Source of the DNA: Stenotrophomonas sp. BIGb0135
GTDB taxonomy: Bacteria; Pseudomonadota; Gammaproteobacteria; Xanthomonadales; Xanthomonadaceae
Direction: 5' to 3'
NCBI RefSeq assembly: GCF_024810105.1
Contig: NZ_JANUDX010000010.1
Span: 1 to 64,000 of the forward strand
DNA: 64,000 nucleotides
Shown here: positions 27,077 through 36,876 of the stretch, piece by piece
Position numbering within the stretch: position 1 is the first letter of the stretch
Layout of the letters: the number at the start of each line of letters is the position of its first letter
Program-made: the position numbers and the translations under genes
The notes under the pieces: generated by a model
The model's database searches: none
Told to the model about the DNA's origin: nothing
Seen by the model: only the letters and a program-made list of their open reading frames with translations

Positions 27077-28139
27077 GCTGGAAGCGCTGGCCGAACGCCG
27101 CGAAGAACTCGAACGCCTGCTTGCCGACCCTGCCGTGGTCGGCGACAACGACCGTTTTCGCGCGTTCTCGCGCGAATTCGCGCAGCTGCAGCCGATCGCC
27201 ACCGCGCTGGCCGATGAAGCCCGTGCGCTGGCCGACCTGGCCGCCGCCGAAGCGATGCGCAACGATCCGGACCTGCGCGAGCTGGCGGAAGAGGAAATCA
27301 CCGCCGCCCAGCAGCGACTGCAGCACCTGGACCAGGAGCTGGCCCTGCTGCTGGTGCCGCGCGATCCGCGCGACGACGGCAACCTGTTCCTGGAAGTGCG
27401 CGCCGGCACCGGCGGCGACGAAGCGGCGATCTTCGCCGGCGACCTGTTCCGCATGTACGCCCGCTACGCCGAGCGCCAGGGCTGGAAGGTGGAGGTCGAG
27501 TCGGACAGCCCCGGCGAACACGGCGGCTACAAGGAAATCGTGGCCCGGGTGGTCGGCCGTGGTGCCTATTCCAAGCTGAAGTTCGAGTCGGGCACGCACC
27601 GCGTGCAGCGCGTGCCGGCCACCGAATCGCAGGGCCGCATCCATACCTCGGCGGCCACCGTGGCGATCATCCCCGAGGCCGACGAGGTCGATGAAATCGT
27701 CATCAACCCGGCCGACCTGAAGGTGGATACGTTCCGCTCCTCCGGCGCCGGTGGCCAGCACGTCAACAAGACCGAATCGGCCATCCGCATCACCCACGTG
27801 CCGTCGGGGGTGGTGGTGGAATGCCAGACCGAACGCAGCCAGCACGCCAACCGCGACAAGGCGATGAAGCGCCTGAAGGCGCAGCTGCTGGATGCCGAGC
27901 GCGGCAAGCAGGCCGCCGCCACCGCCGAGAGCCGCCGCCTGCAGGTGGGCAGTGGCGACCGCAGCCAGCGCATCCGCACCTACAGCTTCCCGCAGGGCCG
28001 GATCACCGACCACCGCGTGGAGGGCCTCACCCTGTACGACCTGCCCAACATCATCGCCGGCGAGCTGGACACCCTGGTCGAACGGCTGATCCACGAACAC
28101 CAGGCCGACGAACTGGCGCAGTTGGCGGCAGGCACCTGA
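27054..28139 (+). CDS. prfA: Peptide chain release factor 1
   Basis: 361 residues; recognises UAA and UAG and triggers peptide release. The GGQ motif is at residues 233-235 ([14 protein letters not shown]), preceded by the codon-reading domain ending near [11 protein letters not shown]. The start overlaps hemA. prmC, which methylates this GGQ glutamine, is not adjacent as in E. coli but about 27 kb away at 54733-55587. An OGT-like gene follows after 2 nt. Confidence 0.97.
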   Translation: MTPTLRRKLEALAERREELERLLADPAVVGDNDRFRAFSREFAQLQPIATALADEARALADLAAAEAMRNDPDLRELAEEEITAAQQRLQHLDQELALLLVPRDPRDDGNLFLEVRAGTGGDEAAIFAGDLFRMYARYAERQGWKVEVESDSPGEHGGYKEIVARVVGRGAYSKLKFESGTHRVQRVPATESQGRIHTSAATVAIIPEADEVDEIVINPADLKVDTFRSSGAGGQHVNKTESAIRITHVPSGVVVECQTERSQHANRDKAMKRLKAQLLDAERGKQAAATAESRRLQVGSGDRSQRIRTYSFPQGRITDHRVEGLTLYDLPNIIAGELDTLVERLIHEHQADELAQLAAGT

Positions 28140-28141
28140 GC

Positions 28142-29845
28142 ATGGAGCCGGATCGGCAGCAGCTGCGACTGGCGGTGCAACGCCAGCCAGCCGACTTCAT
28201 CGCCTGGGTGATGCTGGCCGACGCGGAACTGGAAGCCGGCGATGTGCTGGCCGGCGAGCAGGCCGCCGCGCGCGCCTTGCAACTGCGCCCGCAGCACCCC
28301 GAAGCGCTGGCCCGGCTGGGCCGCGCGCGCTGGATGCAGGGCCGCCATGCCGAGGCCGCCACCGCGCTGCGCCAGGCCGCCGACCTGGCCCCGCAACATC
28401 CGGGTATCGCGCTGTGGCTGGGCCATGCGCTGGAAGACGCCGGCCAGCCCGAAGCGGCCGCCGACGCGTATCGCCACGCGCACACGCTGCTGCCGGCCGA
28501 GCCCTACATCACCGCGCAGCTGCTCAACTGGCAGCGCCGGCTGTGCGACTGGCGGGATATCGAGCGGCTGTCGGCGCAGGTGCGGCAGGCCATCGCCCGC
28601 GGCCAAGCGGCCGTCGAGCCGTTCGCCTTCCTCAGCGAAGACAGCAGCGCGGCCGAACAGCTGGCCTGCGCGCGGCAACGCGCGGCCGCCATTGCCGCCG
28701 GCGTGCGGCCGCTGCCCGCCGCCACGGTGCGCCCCCAGGGCCGCCTGCGCGTGGGCTTCCTGTCCAACGGCTTCGGCGCCCATCCGACCGGGCTGCTGAC
28801 CGTGGCGTTGTTCGAGCAGCTGCGCGCGCTGGGCACGCTGGACCTGCACCTGTTCGCCCTCAATGGCGATGATGGCAGCGACATCCGCAGCCGCCTGCAC
28901 GCGGCCGCCACCCAATGGCATGACGTCAGCGCGCAACCGCACCAGCGCATCGCCGAGGGCATCCGCGCCGCCGGCATCGATGTGCTGTTCGACCTGCGCG
29001 GCTGGGGCGGCGGCGGCACCCCGCAGGTGCTGGCGATGCGCCCGGCGCCGGTGCAGGTGAACTGGCTGGCCTATCCCGGCACCTCCGGCGCGGCATGGAT
29101 GGACCACGTGCTGGCGGACGCGTTCGTCCTGCCACCCGCGCTGGAGGCCGGCTTCAGCGAGACCGTGCGCCGGCTGCCGCGTGCGTTCCAGCCCTCGGAC
29201 ACCACCCGCGTGCTGCAACCGCCGGCCTCGCGCGAGGCCTGCGGGCTGCCGGCCAGCGGCGTGGTGCTGTGCTGCTTCAACAACAGTTACAAGCTCAATC
29301 CACGCAGCGTGCAGCGCCTGTTCGCGGTGCTGCACGGCGTGCCCGGCAGCGTGCTGTGGTTGCTGTCCGGCCCGGGCAACGCCGATGGGCGCCTGCGCGG
29401 TGCGGCGCGCCAGGCCCGGCTGGATCCGGCACGGCTGGTGTTCATGCCCAAGGCGCCGCACCCGGCGTACCTCGCGCGCTACCAGCATGCCGACCTGTTC
29501 CTGGACACCCACCCCTACAACGCCCACACCACTGCATCGGATGCGGTGTGGGCCGGCTGCCCGGTGCTGACCTGCCCGGGGGCGACCTTTGCCTCGCGCG
29601 TCGCCGGCAGCCTCAACCATCACCTCGGCCTGGCACGGTTGAACGTTGCCGATGACGCGTCGTTCGTCGCCACCGCCATCGCACTCGGCAACGACCCGCC
29701 GGCGCTGCGGGCACTGCGCGCGGAACTGGCCCAGCGCCGGGTGGACAGCGGGCTGTTCGACATGGCCGGCTTTGCCAGCGACCTCACCGACGCGGTCGAG
29801 GCGATGGCGCGCGAACGTGGCTGGCAGGGCGCACACACGCCCTGA
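28142..29845 (+). CDS. TPR protein with O-GlcNAc-transferase-like GT41 domain (XcOGT-like)
   Basis: 567 residues. N-terminal TPRs (about 20-120), a linker, then a GT41 two-lobe glycosyltransferase domain (about 200-560). Landmarks: VGFLSNGFGAHPTG with His214, VNWLAYPGTSGAAWMDH, FNNSYKLNP with Lys384, HTTASDAVWAGCPVLT near the end. These two residues sit where His218 and Lys388 of Xanthomonas campestris XcOGT are (recalled), the structural model for human OGT. It probably transfers a sugar from a UDP donor, but the donor and acceptor of bacterial members are largely unknown. It follows prfA after 2 nt, so it is in the hemA-prfA operon. Confidence 0.85.
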   Translation: MEPDRQQLRLAVQRQPADFIAWVMLADAELEAGDVLAGEQAAARALQLRPQHPEALARLGRARWMQGRHAEAATALRQAADLAPQHPGIALWLGHALEDAGQPEAAADAYRHAHTLLPAEPYITAQLLNWQRRLCDWRDIERLSAQVRQAIARGQAAVEPFAFLSEDSSAAEQLACARQRAAAIAAGVRPLPAATVRPQGRLRVGFLSNGFGAHPTGLLTVALFEQLRALGTLDLHLFALNGDDGSDIRSRLHAAATQWHDVSAQPHQRIAEGIRAAGIDVLFDLRGWGGGGTPQVLAMRPAPVQVNWLAYPGTSGAAWMDHVLADAFVLPPALEAGFSETVRRLPRAFQPSDTTRVLQPPASREACGLPASGVVLCCFNNSYKLNPRSVQRLFAVLHGVPGSVLWLLSGPGNADGRLRGAARQARLDPARLVFMPKAPHPAYLARYQHADLFLDTHPYNAHTTASDAVWAGCPVLTCPGATFASRVAGSLNHHLGLARLNVADDASFVATAIALGNDPPALRALRAELAQRRVDSGLFDMAGFASDLTDAVEAMARERGWQGAHTP

Positions 29846-29896
29846 CCCACCGCTGCGCTAGGCTCGGGCTTTCCCGTGAACGACCGAGGCACGCCG

Positions 29897-30679
29897 ATGG
29901 GCAAGCTCAAACGCAAGGAGTACCAGGCCCTGCTGGAGCCGATGCAGCTGGAACTCATCGCCATGGCGCGCTGGGCCCAGCACACCGGCCAGCGCGTGCT
30001 GGTGCTGTTCGAAGGCCGCGACACCGCCGGCAAGGGCGGTGCCATCCAGGCCATCGCCGAACACCTCAACCCGCGCCAGTGCAGGGTGGTGGCGCTGCCC
30101 AAGCCGACCGACCGCGAGAGCACCCAGTGGTATTTCCAGCGCTACGTGGCGCACCTGCCGGCTGCCGGCGAGATCGTGCTGATGGACCGCAGCTGGTACA
30201 ACCGCGCCGGCGTCGAACACGTGATGGGGTACTGCAGCGAGAACGAGTACCACGCGTTCCTGGCGCAGGCCCCGGTGTTCGAGAAGCTGCTGATCGATGA
30301 CGGCATCCTGCTGTTCAAGTACTGGCTCAGCGTGGACCAGGCACAACAGGAAAAGCGCTTCGCCGAGCGCCACGTCGACCCGCTCAAGGGCTGGAAGCTG
30401 TCCCCGGTGGACCTGAAATCACGCAGCAAGTACAGCGCCTACACCGAGGCGCGCGAGGCGATGCTGCGCGCCACCCACCGCGACGAAGCGCCGTGGACGC
30501 TGGTGGATTTCAACGACCAGAAGCGCGGTCGGCTGGGACTGATCCGCAACCTGCTCGATCGCCTGCCCGACACCCGCGTGGACGAACCGGAGCTGGCGCT
30601 GCCGCCGTTGAAGGGCAAGCTGCACAAGGAACACTTCGATGCGTTGAAACCGATCGAGCCGTATCCGCTGGCCGAATGA
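29897..30679 (+). CDS. ppk2: Polyphosphate kinase 2 (PPK2 family)
   Basis: 260 residues, single PPK2 domain. Walker A EGRDTAGKGG (39-48), Walker B/lid LMDRSWYNRAGVEHVMG, then FKYWLSVDQAQQEKRF and KWKLSP-like region (GWKLSPVDLKSRSKY). Uses polyphosphate to phosphorylate nucleoside diphosphates (class I) or to make polyphosphate. An in-frame GTG at 29876 could add 7 residues; ATG 29897 with GAGG upstream fits better. Confidence 0.92.
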   Translation: MGKLKRKEYQALLEPMQLELIAMARWAQHTGQRVLVLFEGRDTAGKGGAIQAIAEHLNPRQCRVVALPKPTDRESTQWYFQRYVAHLPAAGEIVLMDRSWYNRAGVEHVMGYCSENEYHAFLAQAPVFEKLLIDDGILLFKYWLSVDQAQQEKRFAERHVDPLKGWKLSPVDLKSRSKYSAYTEAREAMLRATHRDEAPWTLVDFNDQKRGRLGLIRNLLDRLPDTRVDEPELALPPLKGKLHKEHFDALKPIEPYPLAE

Positions 30680-30692
30680 CCCCGGGGCGGCG

Positions 30693-31268
30693 TCAGCCGC
30701 CCTGCGCGATCCGGGTTTCGATGTCGTGCGCGGTGACCGGGCCGAGGAATTCCTTGGCGACCTTGCCGTCCGGTGCGATCAGGTAGGTCAGCGGCAGCCC
30801 GCGCGGGATGGCGAAGTCCTCCGGCGGGTTGTAGGTGTCCACGATCACGATCGGATAGGTCACCGGGCGCTTGTCGAGGAAAGCCTTCATCTCGGCCGGT
30901 TCGATGTCCTCGTAGGCCAGGCCGACCACCTCGATCTCGCTGCGCATCGCATGCAGGGCCGACAGTTCCGGCATTTCCTTGCGGCACGGCGCGCACCAGG
31001 TCGCCCAGAAGTTGACCACCACCCACTTGCCGCGATGCGCGGCCAGGTCGTAGGTGCTGCCATCCAGCGCCGGCAGCGTCAGGGTCGGGCGTTCGACGGT
31101 CTTGCGGTCGGTCGGTGCGGCGTCAGCCGCCGCCGGGGCCTGGGGCGCGGCGACGACTGCCGGGGCCGCGGCAGGTGCCGGCGCAGCCGCCTGGGGAGGA
31201 GTGGCGGGCTTGTTGCAGGCGGCCAGGGCCAGCAGGCCCACGGCCAGCAGCAGCGGCTTGGCGGTCAT
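30693..31268 (-). CDS. TlpA/ResA-like thiol-disulfide lipoprotein
   Basis: 191 residues. Lipoprotein signal with ALAAC (Cys18), a long Ala/Pro-rich tether (about 20-55), then a thioredoxin fold with WCAPC (Cys92, Cys95) in VVNFWATWCAPCRKEMPEL and the cis-Pro loop RGLPLTYLI. Anchored in the periplasm; family members reduce apocytochrome or envelope disulfides. Its start overlaps the upstream yihY-like stop by 4 nt. Confidence 0.9.
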   Translation of the reverse strand: MTAKPLLLAVGLLALAACNKPATPPQAAAPAPAAAPAVVAAPQAPAAADAAPTDRKTVERPTLTLPALDGSTYDLAAHRGKWVVVNFWATWCAPCRKEMPELSALHAMRSEIEVVGLAYEDIEPAEMKAFLDKRPVTYPIVIVDTYNPPEDFAIPRGLPLTYLIAPDGKVAKEFLGPVTAHDIETRIAQGG

Positions 31269-32539
31269 GGTGTGTCTCCGGGAAGGGTGTAGATGTCGCT
31301 GACGCGACGCTTGAGCAGTTCGCGCAGCGGTAGCCGCAGGGCGTCCAGCGCCAGCACCGAGGCCTGGCCGAGGCTGTCGTCGCGGTACGGCAGGTAGGCC
31401 TCGCGGATCGGGATGCGCATCTGCGTGGTTTCGTAGAGGTCGGCCAGGGTGAGCTTGTCCAGGTCGCGCGCCAGCAGCCACTCGCCGCGTTCGTCGCGGC
31501 GTACCACGCGGATCGCTTCGAGGTCGCAGAGCATGGTCTGCAGCAGCGAGTCGGTCAGCATCGGCTCCAGGCGCAGGATCTCGTCATCGTCCAGACTGCG
31601 CCCGTCGCGGCGCGCCTGCTGGAAACGCCCGATCAGGCGCAGCAGGCCGTAGATCTCGTAGCCGGTGGGCAGGCGCAGATCGGCCGGCTGGTAGCGGAAG
31701 GCGGCGATCGAGGACGCCAGCGAGGCCCCCAGCAACACCGATACCCAGCACAGGTAGATCCACAGCAGCAGGATCGGCACGAAGGCGACCGTGCCGTACA
31801 GCTTCTGGTAGGACTGGAAGCTGCCCAGGTAGGCGCCCATGCCCCACTTCACCAGTTCCAGCATGACCGCGGCCAGGATCGCGCCGGGAATGGCATGGCG
31901 CCACTTCACCACGTGGTGCGGCACCACCCGGTAGACCAGCATGATGCACACGAACTCGATCAGGAACGGCGCCACGGTCAGCGAGAAATTGGCCAGCCAG
32001 CGGCCTTCGCTGGTACCGAACAGCGGCAGCGCGAACACCCGCGCCGATACGGCCAGCGAGGCGGCCGCCAGCATGGCGCCCAGGGTCAGTACGGTCCAGT
32101 AGACCAGGAAGCGGGTCAGCGTGGGCCGCGCCGAACTGACCCGCCAGATCTGGTTGAAGGTCTGCTCCACGCTGTTGAGGGTGATCAACAGCGAGACCAC
32201 CAGCGCGATGAAACCGGCGGCGGTGAGCTGGCCGGCGCTGGCCGAGAACTGCCGCAGGTAGCCCTCCGCTGCGCGCGCGGCATTGGGCACGAAGTTGGAG
32301 AACACGTAGTCGCTGAGCTGGTCGCTCCAGCGGTCGAACACCGGGAAGGCCGACAGCACGCCGAACACCACGATGGCCAGCGGCACCAGCGCGAACACGG
32401 TGGTGTAGGCCAGCGAGGCGGCCGCCTGGAACAGGCGGTCGTCGAGGAAGCGCCGCCACAGGAAGCGACCGAAGCTGGCGGCACGGGCGCGGTCGCGCAC
32501 GCGCTCCATCCAGAGATTGACGGTGTCGAGGGGTTCCAT
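31265..32539 (-). CDS. YihY family inner-membrane protein (formerly RNase BN)
   Basis: 424 residues. About six transmembrane helices in the first 290 residues with the family motifs AASLAYTTVFALVPL, NSVEQTFNQIW and GTVAFVPILLLWIYLCW, then a soluble C-terminal tail of about 130 residues. YihY proteins were once called ribonuclease BN; their function is unknown. Start at 32539 because the extended open frame upstream runs antisense to wrbA. Confidence 0.9.
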   Translation of the reverse strand: MEPLDTVNLWMERVRDRARAASFGRFLWRRFLDDRLFQAAASLAYTTVFALVPLAIVVFGVLSAFPVFDRWSDQLSDYVFSNFVPNAARAAEGYLRQFSASAGQLTAAGFIALVVSLLITLNSVEQTFNQIWRVSSARPTLTRFLVYWTVLTLGAMLAAASLAVSARVFALPLFGTSEGRWLANFSLTVAPFLIEFVCIMLVYRVVPHHVVKWRHAIPGAILAAVMLELVKWGMGAYLGSFQSYQKLYGTVAFVPILLLWIYLCWVSVLLGASLASSIAAFRYQPADLRLPTGYEIYGLLRLIGRFQQARRDGRSLDDDEILRLEPMLTDSLLQTMLCDLEAIRVVRRDERGEWLLARDLDKLTLADLYETTQMRIPIREAYLPYRDDSLGQASVLALDALRLPLRELLKRRVSDIYTLPGDTP

Positions 32540-32614
32540 CGGCGCAAGGGTACCTGAAGAGGGGTGTGCGGGACCGCATCGCATCGCCATACTGGCCACT
32601 GGTCCCGATGATGA

Positions 32615-33549
<935 letters not shown>

Positions 33550-33652
33550 ACCGACGCGTCGCTACGGCTGCGGGGCGGCGCCAGCGGCCGTATCATCTGC
33601 ATCCCGGCGCGGGTTGCCCGCGCGGTTCTGACCGCTATCCAGGATGCCCGCA

Positions 33653-34138
33653 ATGGAAGAACTACTGATCATCACCACCGGTGGCACGATCGACAAGATC
33701 TACTTCGACGACAAGTCGGACTACCAGATCGGCGATCCGCAGATCGGGATGATCCTGCGCGAGCTGGGCGTGACCTTCCGTTTCAACGTCATCCCGATCC
33801 TGCGCAAGGACTCGCTGCACATCACCGACGACGACCGCGAACTGATCCGCGCGACCATCGCCGCGCAGCCCACCCGCCACGTACTCGTCACCCACGGCAC
33901 CGATTCGATGGTGCAGACCGGGCAGGTACTGAAGTCGATCGCCGACAAAACGATCGTGATGACCGGCGCACTGAGCCCGGCGCGTTTCCGCGGCTCGGAC
34001 GCGGAGTTCAACATCGGCTGCGCGATCGGCGCGGTGCAGTCGCTGGCCAGCGGCGTGTACATCGCCATGAACGGCCGCATCTGGAATCCCGAACACGTGC
34101 GCAAGAACGTGGCCGCCAACCGGTTTGAAGAAGCCTGA
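33653..34138 (+). CDS. Single-domain cytoplasmic asparaginase-like protein
   Basis: 161 residues, about half the length of a normal type I/II asparaginase: only the N-terminal catalytic domain is present. Both catalytic motifs are kept: TGGTIDK (Thr9, Thr12) and LVTHGTDSM (Thr83, Asp84), plus Lys151 in the VAMNG-type segment IAMNGRIWNPEHVRKN. There is no signal peptide. The start at 33653 has CAGGA nine bases upstream; an ATG at 33644 has no spacing for a ribosome site. The stop codon is followed by a hairpin, with no sign of a lost second half. Activity would require an active site built across subunits, so it may have a different substrate. Confidence 0.85.
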   Translation: MEELLIITTGGTIDKIYFDDKSDYQIGDPQIGMILRELGVTFRFNVIPILRKDSLHITDDDRELIRATIAAQPTRHVLVTHGTDSMVQTGQVLKSIADKTIVMTGALSPARFRGSDAEFNIGCAIGAVQSLASGVYIAMNGRIWNPEHVRKNVAANRFEEA

Positions 34139-34143
34139 TCGGC

Positions 34144-34163
34144 TGCGGCTTCTAAAAGCCGCA
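34144..34163 (+). terminator. Short hairpin after the asparaginase-like gene
   Basis: TGCGGCT / AGCCGCA, 7 bp, with loop TCTAAA, 5 nt after the stop. No T tract. Confidence 0.4.
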
Positions 34164-34187
34164 CGCCTCGAGCGTCCTGGGCTGGGC

Positions 34188-34286
34188 GGGGGTGTGTGAG
34201 AGTGCGGGACACGCCGTAGATCCGTCCGTGGAGGCTCGCGTGCGCCCTCCATGGCGCACGACGGTCCCGCAACCTCACACACCCCC
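34188..34286 (+). repeat. Structured palindromic element, copy A
   Basis: Outer arms 34188-34200 and 34274-34286 pair over 13 bp, then after a 3-nt internal loop GCGGGAC (34204-34210) pairs with GTCCCGC (34264-34270). The 53-nt core contains CGTCCGTGGAGGCTCGC and a hairpin CGTGCGCC / GGCGCACG (34239-34246, 34253-34260). Followed by CTCGACAGTTGGC. Copies B and C share the core but have different outer arms. Confidence 0.85.
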
Positions 34287-34319
34287 ACCCTCGACAGTTG
34301 GCTGGTAGCCGTGGAAGCA

Positions 34320-34410
34320 ATGCGGGCAAAACAACGCCGGCGCCGCCGCTTTCGTCTTCCCGCTTCCCGCTCCCGCTTCCCGCTTCCGCTTCCGCTCTTT
34401 CACTGCGCAC
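34320..34410. repeat. Degenerate CTTCCG/CTTCCC simple repeat
   Basis: Runs of CTTCCC, CTCCCG and CTTCCG hexamers between palindromic copies A and B. A similar CTTCGG run lies at 34566-34606 and a GCGACTTCAACG-like run at 61008-61085 next to copy C. No gene is seen in 34139-34682. Confidence 0.7.
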
Positions 34411-34430
34411 CAGCACCCTGTCAAAGGGTG

Positions 34431-34527
34431 GGTACGGGTGGGTTGGCGGGACCGTCATGCGCCATGGATGGCGCATGCGAGCCTACACGGACGTACTTGC
34501 GGCGTGTCCCGCCAACCCACCCGTACC
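34431..34527 (-). repeat. Structured palindromic element, copy B (inverted)
   Basis: Arms 34431-34452 and 34506-34527 are a perfect 22-bp inverted repeat. Read on the minus strand, the core matches copies A and C (ACGCCGCAAGTACGTCCG, TAGGCTCGCATGCGCC, GGCGCATGACG), including the internal hairpin. The outer arm sequence (GGTACGGGTGGGTTG on +) is unrelated to that of A or C but remains complementary to its partner. Confidence 0.85.
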
Positions 34528-34627
34528 TGCCCAAGCCAGACCAGGCACGAACTCGCGGCCGTTGATCCTGCTTCGGCTTCGGCTTCGGCTTCGGCTTCGG
34601 CTTTTAGCTTCTAAAAAAAACCATCCC

Positions 34628-34659
34628 AAAAAAAAACGCCCCGGCCGAAACCGGGGCGT
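34628..34659 (-). terminator. Rho-independent terminator of the subtilase gene
   Basis: ACGCCCCGG / CCGGGGCGT, 9 bp, loop of 6, followed on the minus strand by nine T residues (34628-34636); 23 nt after the stop codon. Confidence 0.92.
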
Positions 34660-34682
34660 GCCCATTGGAGAGGGATCTGGGC

Positions 34683-36428
34683 TCAGTACTGCGCGGTCAG
34701 GGTGACCCCGGAGAAGGTCGAATAGCCCTTCACCCGCACGTACCAGGTACCGGCCGCCGGTGAAGTGATCGTGCAGGTCTCGTTGTTGCCGCTCAGGTAC
34801 GGGCGGCAGTTGTAGGCGCTGTCGGTCGGGGCACTGCCCGAGCGCAGGTACAGATCGGCATCACCGCTGCCGCCGGCGATGCTCACCTTCAGCTGCGAAC
34901 TGCCCGACGGCACCGTGACCGTGTAGGACAGCGACGCCCCGCTGGCCGCGCCCAGCCCGGTGACCGGCACGTTGTTCTGCAGCACAGTGCCCGTGCCCGG
35001 GTTCGGGTTGGTCCCGCCCAGCGCCGCCGTGACCGCCGCATCCGCGTCCACGATGCCCGCACCGCAACCGCCGCTGCATGCGCCCGGCAAGGCCCGTGCG
35101 GTGTTCTTGAGCAGCGTTTCCACCGCCGCCGGGGTCAGCGCGGTCGGTGCCACCGACTGCACCAGCGCGACCACGCCGGCCACGTGCGGCGCCGCCATCG
35201 AGGTGCCGTTGTAGGACGCGTAGGACGCCGTGCCCGGCACCGTGGTGCCGCTGTTGAGGGTGGACAGGATCGCCTGGCCCGGTGCCGAGATATCGATGCC
35301 CGCGCCGTAGTTGGAGAAGCTGGCGCGCGCACCGGCCGAGGTGGTCGCGGCGACCGCGATCACGTTGGCGCAGTTGGCCGGCACCGACGTGGACACATTG
35401 GCGTTGCTGTTGCCGGCGGCCACCACCACGGTGGTGCCACGCGAGACCGCGCCGTTGATCGCATTCTGGTACGTGGTCGAGCAGGTGCCAGTGCCGCCGA
35501 GTGACATGTTGATCACTTCGGCCGGGTTTGCATTGGCCGGCACGCCGCTGACGGTGCCGCCGGAGGCCCACACGATCGCATCGGCGATATCGGAGGTGTA
35601 GCCGCCGCACTTGCCGAGCACGCGCACCGGCACGACCTTGGCATTGAAGGCGGTACCGGCCACGCCGGTGCTGTTGTTGGTTACCGCCGCGATGGTGCCG
35701 GCCACGTGGGTACCGTGCCAGCTCGAGTTGGAGGCCGGGATGCCCGAACCGCACTCGTTGGCGGCGTACCAGTCGCCTTCATCGTTGGGGTTGTTGTCGC
35801 GGCCGCCGCCGTCGCGCGCCATCGCCGCGTCACTGATGAAATCGTAGCCGGGCAGGATGTTGGCGTTCAGATCGGGGTGGTTGGTGATGCCGGTATCGAT
35901 CACCGCCAGGACCACGCCGGTACCGGTCGCCTTGTCCCAGGCCGGACGCACATTGATCGAGGCATTGCTGGTGCCGAAACCCCACTGCTCGGACAACCGC
36001 GTGTCGTTGGGCACCAGCGTGGCGTGCATCAGCTGATCGACTTCAACGTATTCCACGTTCGGGTCGGCGGCCAGGCGACGCATCAGCAGCTCCGCTTCGG
36101 CGGCATCCAGCGGACGGTCCGCCTTGACCACGGTCGGGCCGATGGCCAGTTGGCGCAGCTTCTGCAGGCCCAGCGCGCGACCCTGCGCAGCCGGCACCGC
36201 CGCCGCAGCAGCCTTCAGCGAGCTGGCCAACGCGGTCGGCGTGGCGACCAGACTGGCGCCGTCCTTGTACTTGACGATGAAGCGCTCGTGCGTCGGGGCC
36301 GACGACAGGCCGCTCAGCTGCACATCGCCGGCAAACGCCGGGGCGGCCAACAGCAGGGTCGAGAGTACGGACGCGCCCAGTACAACCAATGCACGTTGAC
36401 GCAAACGGGGTTGCGAATCATGAGACAT
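34683..36428 (-). CDS. Extracellular subtilisin-like serine protease (S8) with PPC domain
   Basis: 581 residues. Signal peptide (cleavage near AFAG, 33), inhibitor-like propeptide (about 47-135, HERFIVKYKDG to NVEYVEVD), catalytic domain about 145-465 with triad Asp178 (VIDTG), His238 (WHGTHVAG) and Ser410 (NGTSMAAPHVAG), oxyanion Asn340 (AAGN), and a C-terminal pre-peptidase PPC domain (about 490-581). Architecture matches the secreted proteases of Stenotrophomonas (StmPr type) and Xanthomonas, exported by Sec and then type II secretion. The ribosome site is AAGGGA. Likely a nutritional or virulence protease. Confidence 0.94.
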   Translation of the reverse strand: MSHDSQPRLRQRALVVLGASVLSTLLLAAPAFAGDVQLSGLSSAPTHERFIVKYKDGASLVATPTALASSLKAAAAAVPAAQGRALGLQKLRQLAIGPTVVKADRPLDAAEAELLMRRLAADPNVEYVEVDQLMHATLVPNDTRLSEQWGFGTSNASINVRPAWDKATGTGVVLAVIDTGITNHPDLNANILPGYDFISDAAMARDGGGRDNNPNDEGDWYAANECGSGIPASNSSWHGTHVAGTIAAVTNNSTGVAGTAFNAKVVPVRVLGKCGGYTSDIADAIVWASGGTVSGVPANANPAEVINMSLGGTGTCSTTYQNAINGAVSRGTTVVVAAGNSNANVSTSVPANCANVIAVAATTSAGARASFSNYGAGIDISAPGQAILSTLNSGTTVPGTASYASYNGTSMAAPHVAGVVALVQSVAPTALTPAAVETLLKNTARALPGACSGGCGAGIVDADAAVTAALGGTNPNPGTGTVLQNNVPVTGLGAASGASLSYTVTVPSGSSQLKVSIAGGSGDADLYLRSGSAPTDSAYNCRPYLSGNNETCTITSPAAGTWYVRVKGYSTFSGVTLTAQY

Positions 36429-36563
36429 CGGATTTCCCTTTCAGACAGTGGATGCCGCGAACGCGGCTGAATGTCCAGTCCCGATCCGGGGGCTGTTGAT
36501 GGCGATGGCGCGGATCGGAGCCGGTGGGTGGATCGGTTCCCCTGAAATCAACCGACCCTGCCG

Positions 36564-36592
36564 ACGCTAGTGGCTTGATGCGCGATCAACAA
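36564..36592 (-). promoter_or_regulatory. Candidate promoter of the subtilase gene
   Basis: On the minus strand -35 TTGTTG (36587-36592) and -10 TAGCGT (36564-36569) with a 17-nt spacer, giving a leader of about 130 nt. An inverted repeat CGACAT-GAA-ATGTCG lies at 36612-36626, just upstream, and might be an operator. The rest of 36429-36814 holds nothing I can support. Confidence 0.4.
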
Positions 36593-36814
36593 TGTTTCAG
36601 CCGCACTTCAGCGACATGAAATGTCGGATCTGAGACTTCTCGTGTCGAAGGTTTGTGAAAGTGAAGGAACTTCGCGTTTCCGAACCGGTCAACCCGCGTC
36701 ATCCGAAGTCTTTTTCGGCTGTCTTTGCCGTCAATTCCCGGACAGCCCTTGCGCGTCGGGGGCTTCACGGTGTTGCCACCGCTGGACATCACCACCGTCA
36801 GACCGACGTGCATG

Positions 36815-36843
36815 AAAAAACCCGCCTGTCCCCAGGCGGGTTT
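36815..36843 (-). terminator. Rho-independent terminator of ilvE
   Basis: CCCGCCTG / CAGGCGGG (36821-36828, 36833-36840), loop of 4, then TTTTTT on the minus strand (36815-36820). Confidence 0.9.
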
Positions 36844-36876
36844 CTGCGTTGCTGCGGCGCGGAGGCGCGGGCGCGC

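Noticed and set aside
36586-36813. 75-codon minus-strand ORF upstream of the subtilase gene
   Set aside because: No ribosome site or recognisable motif, and it covers the predicted promoter.
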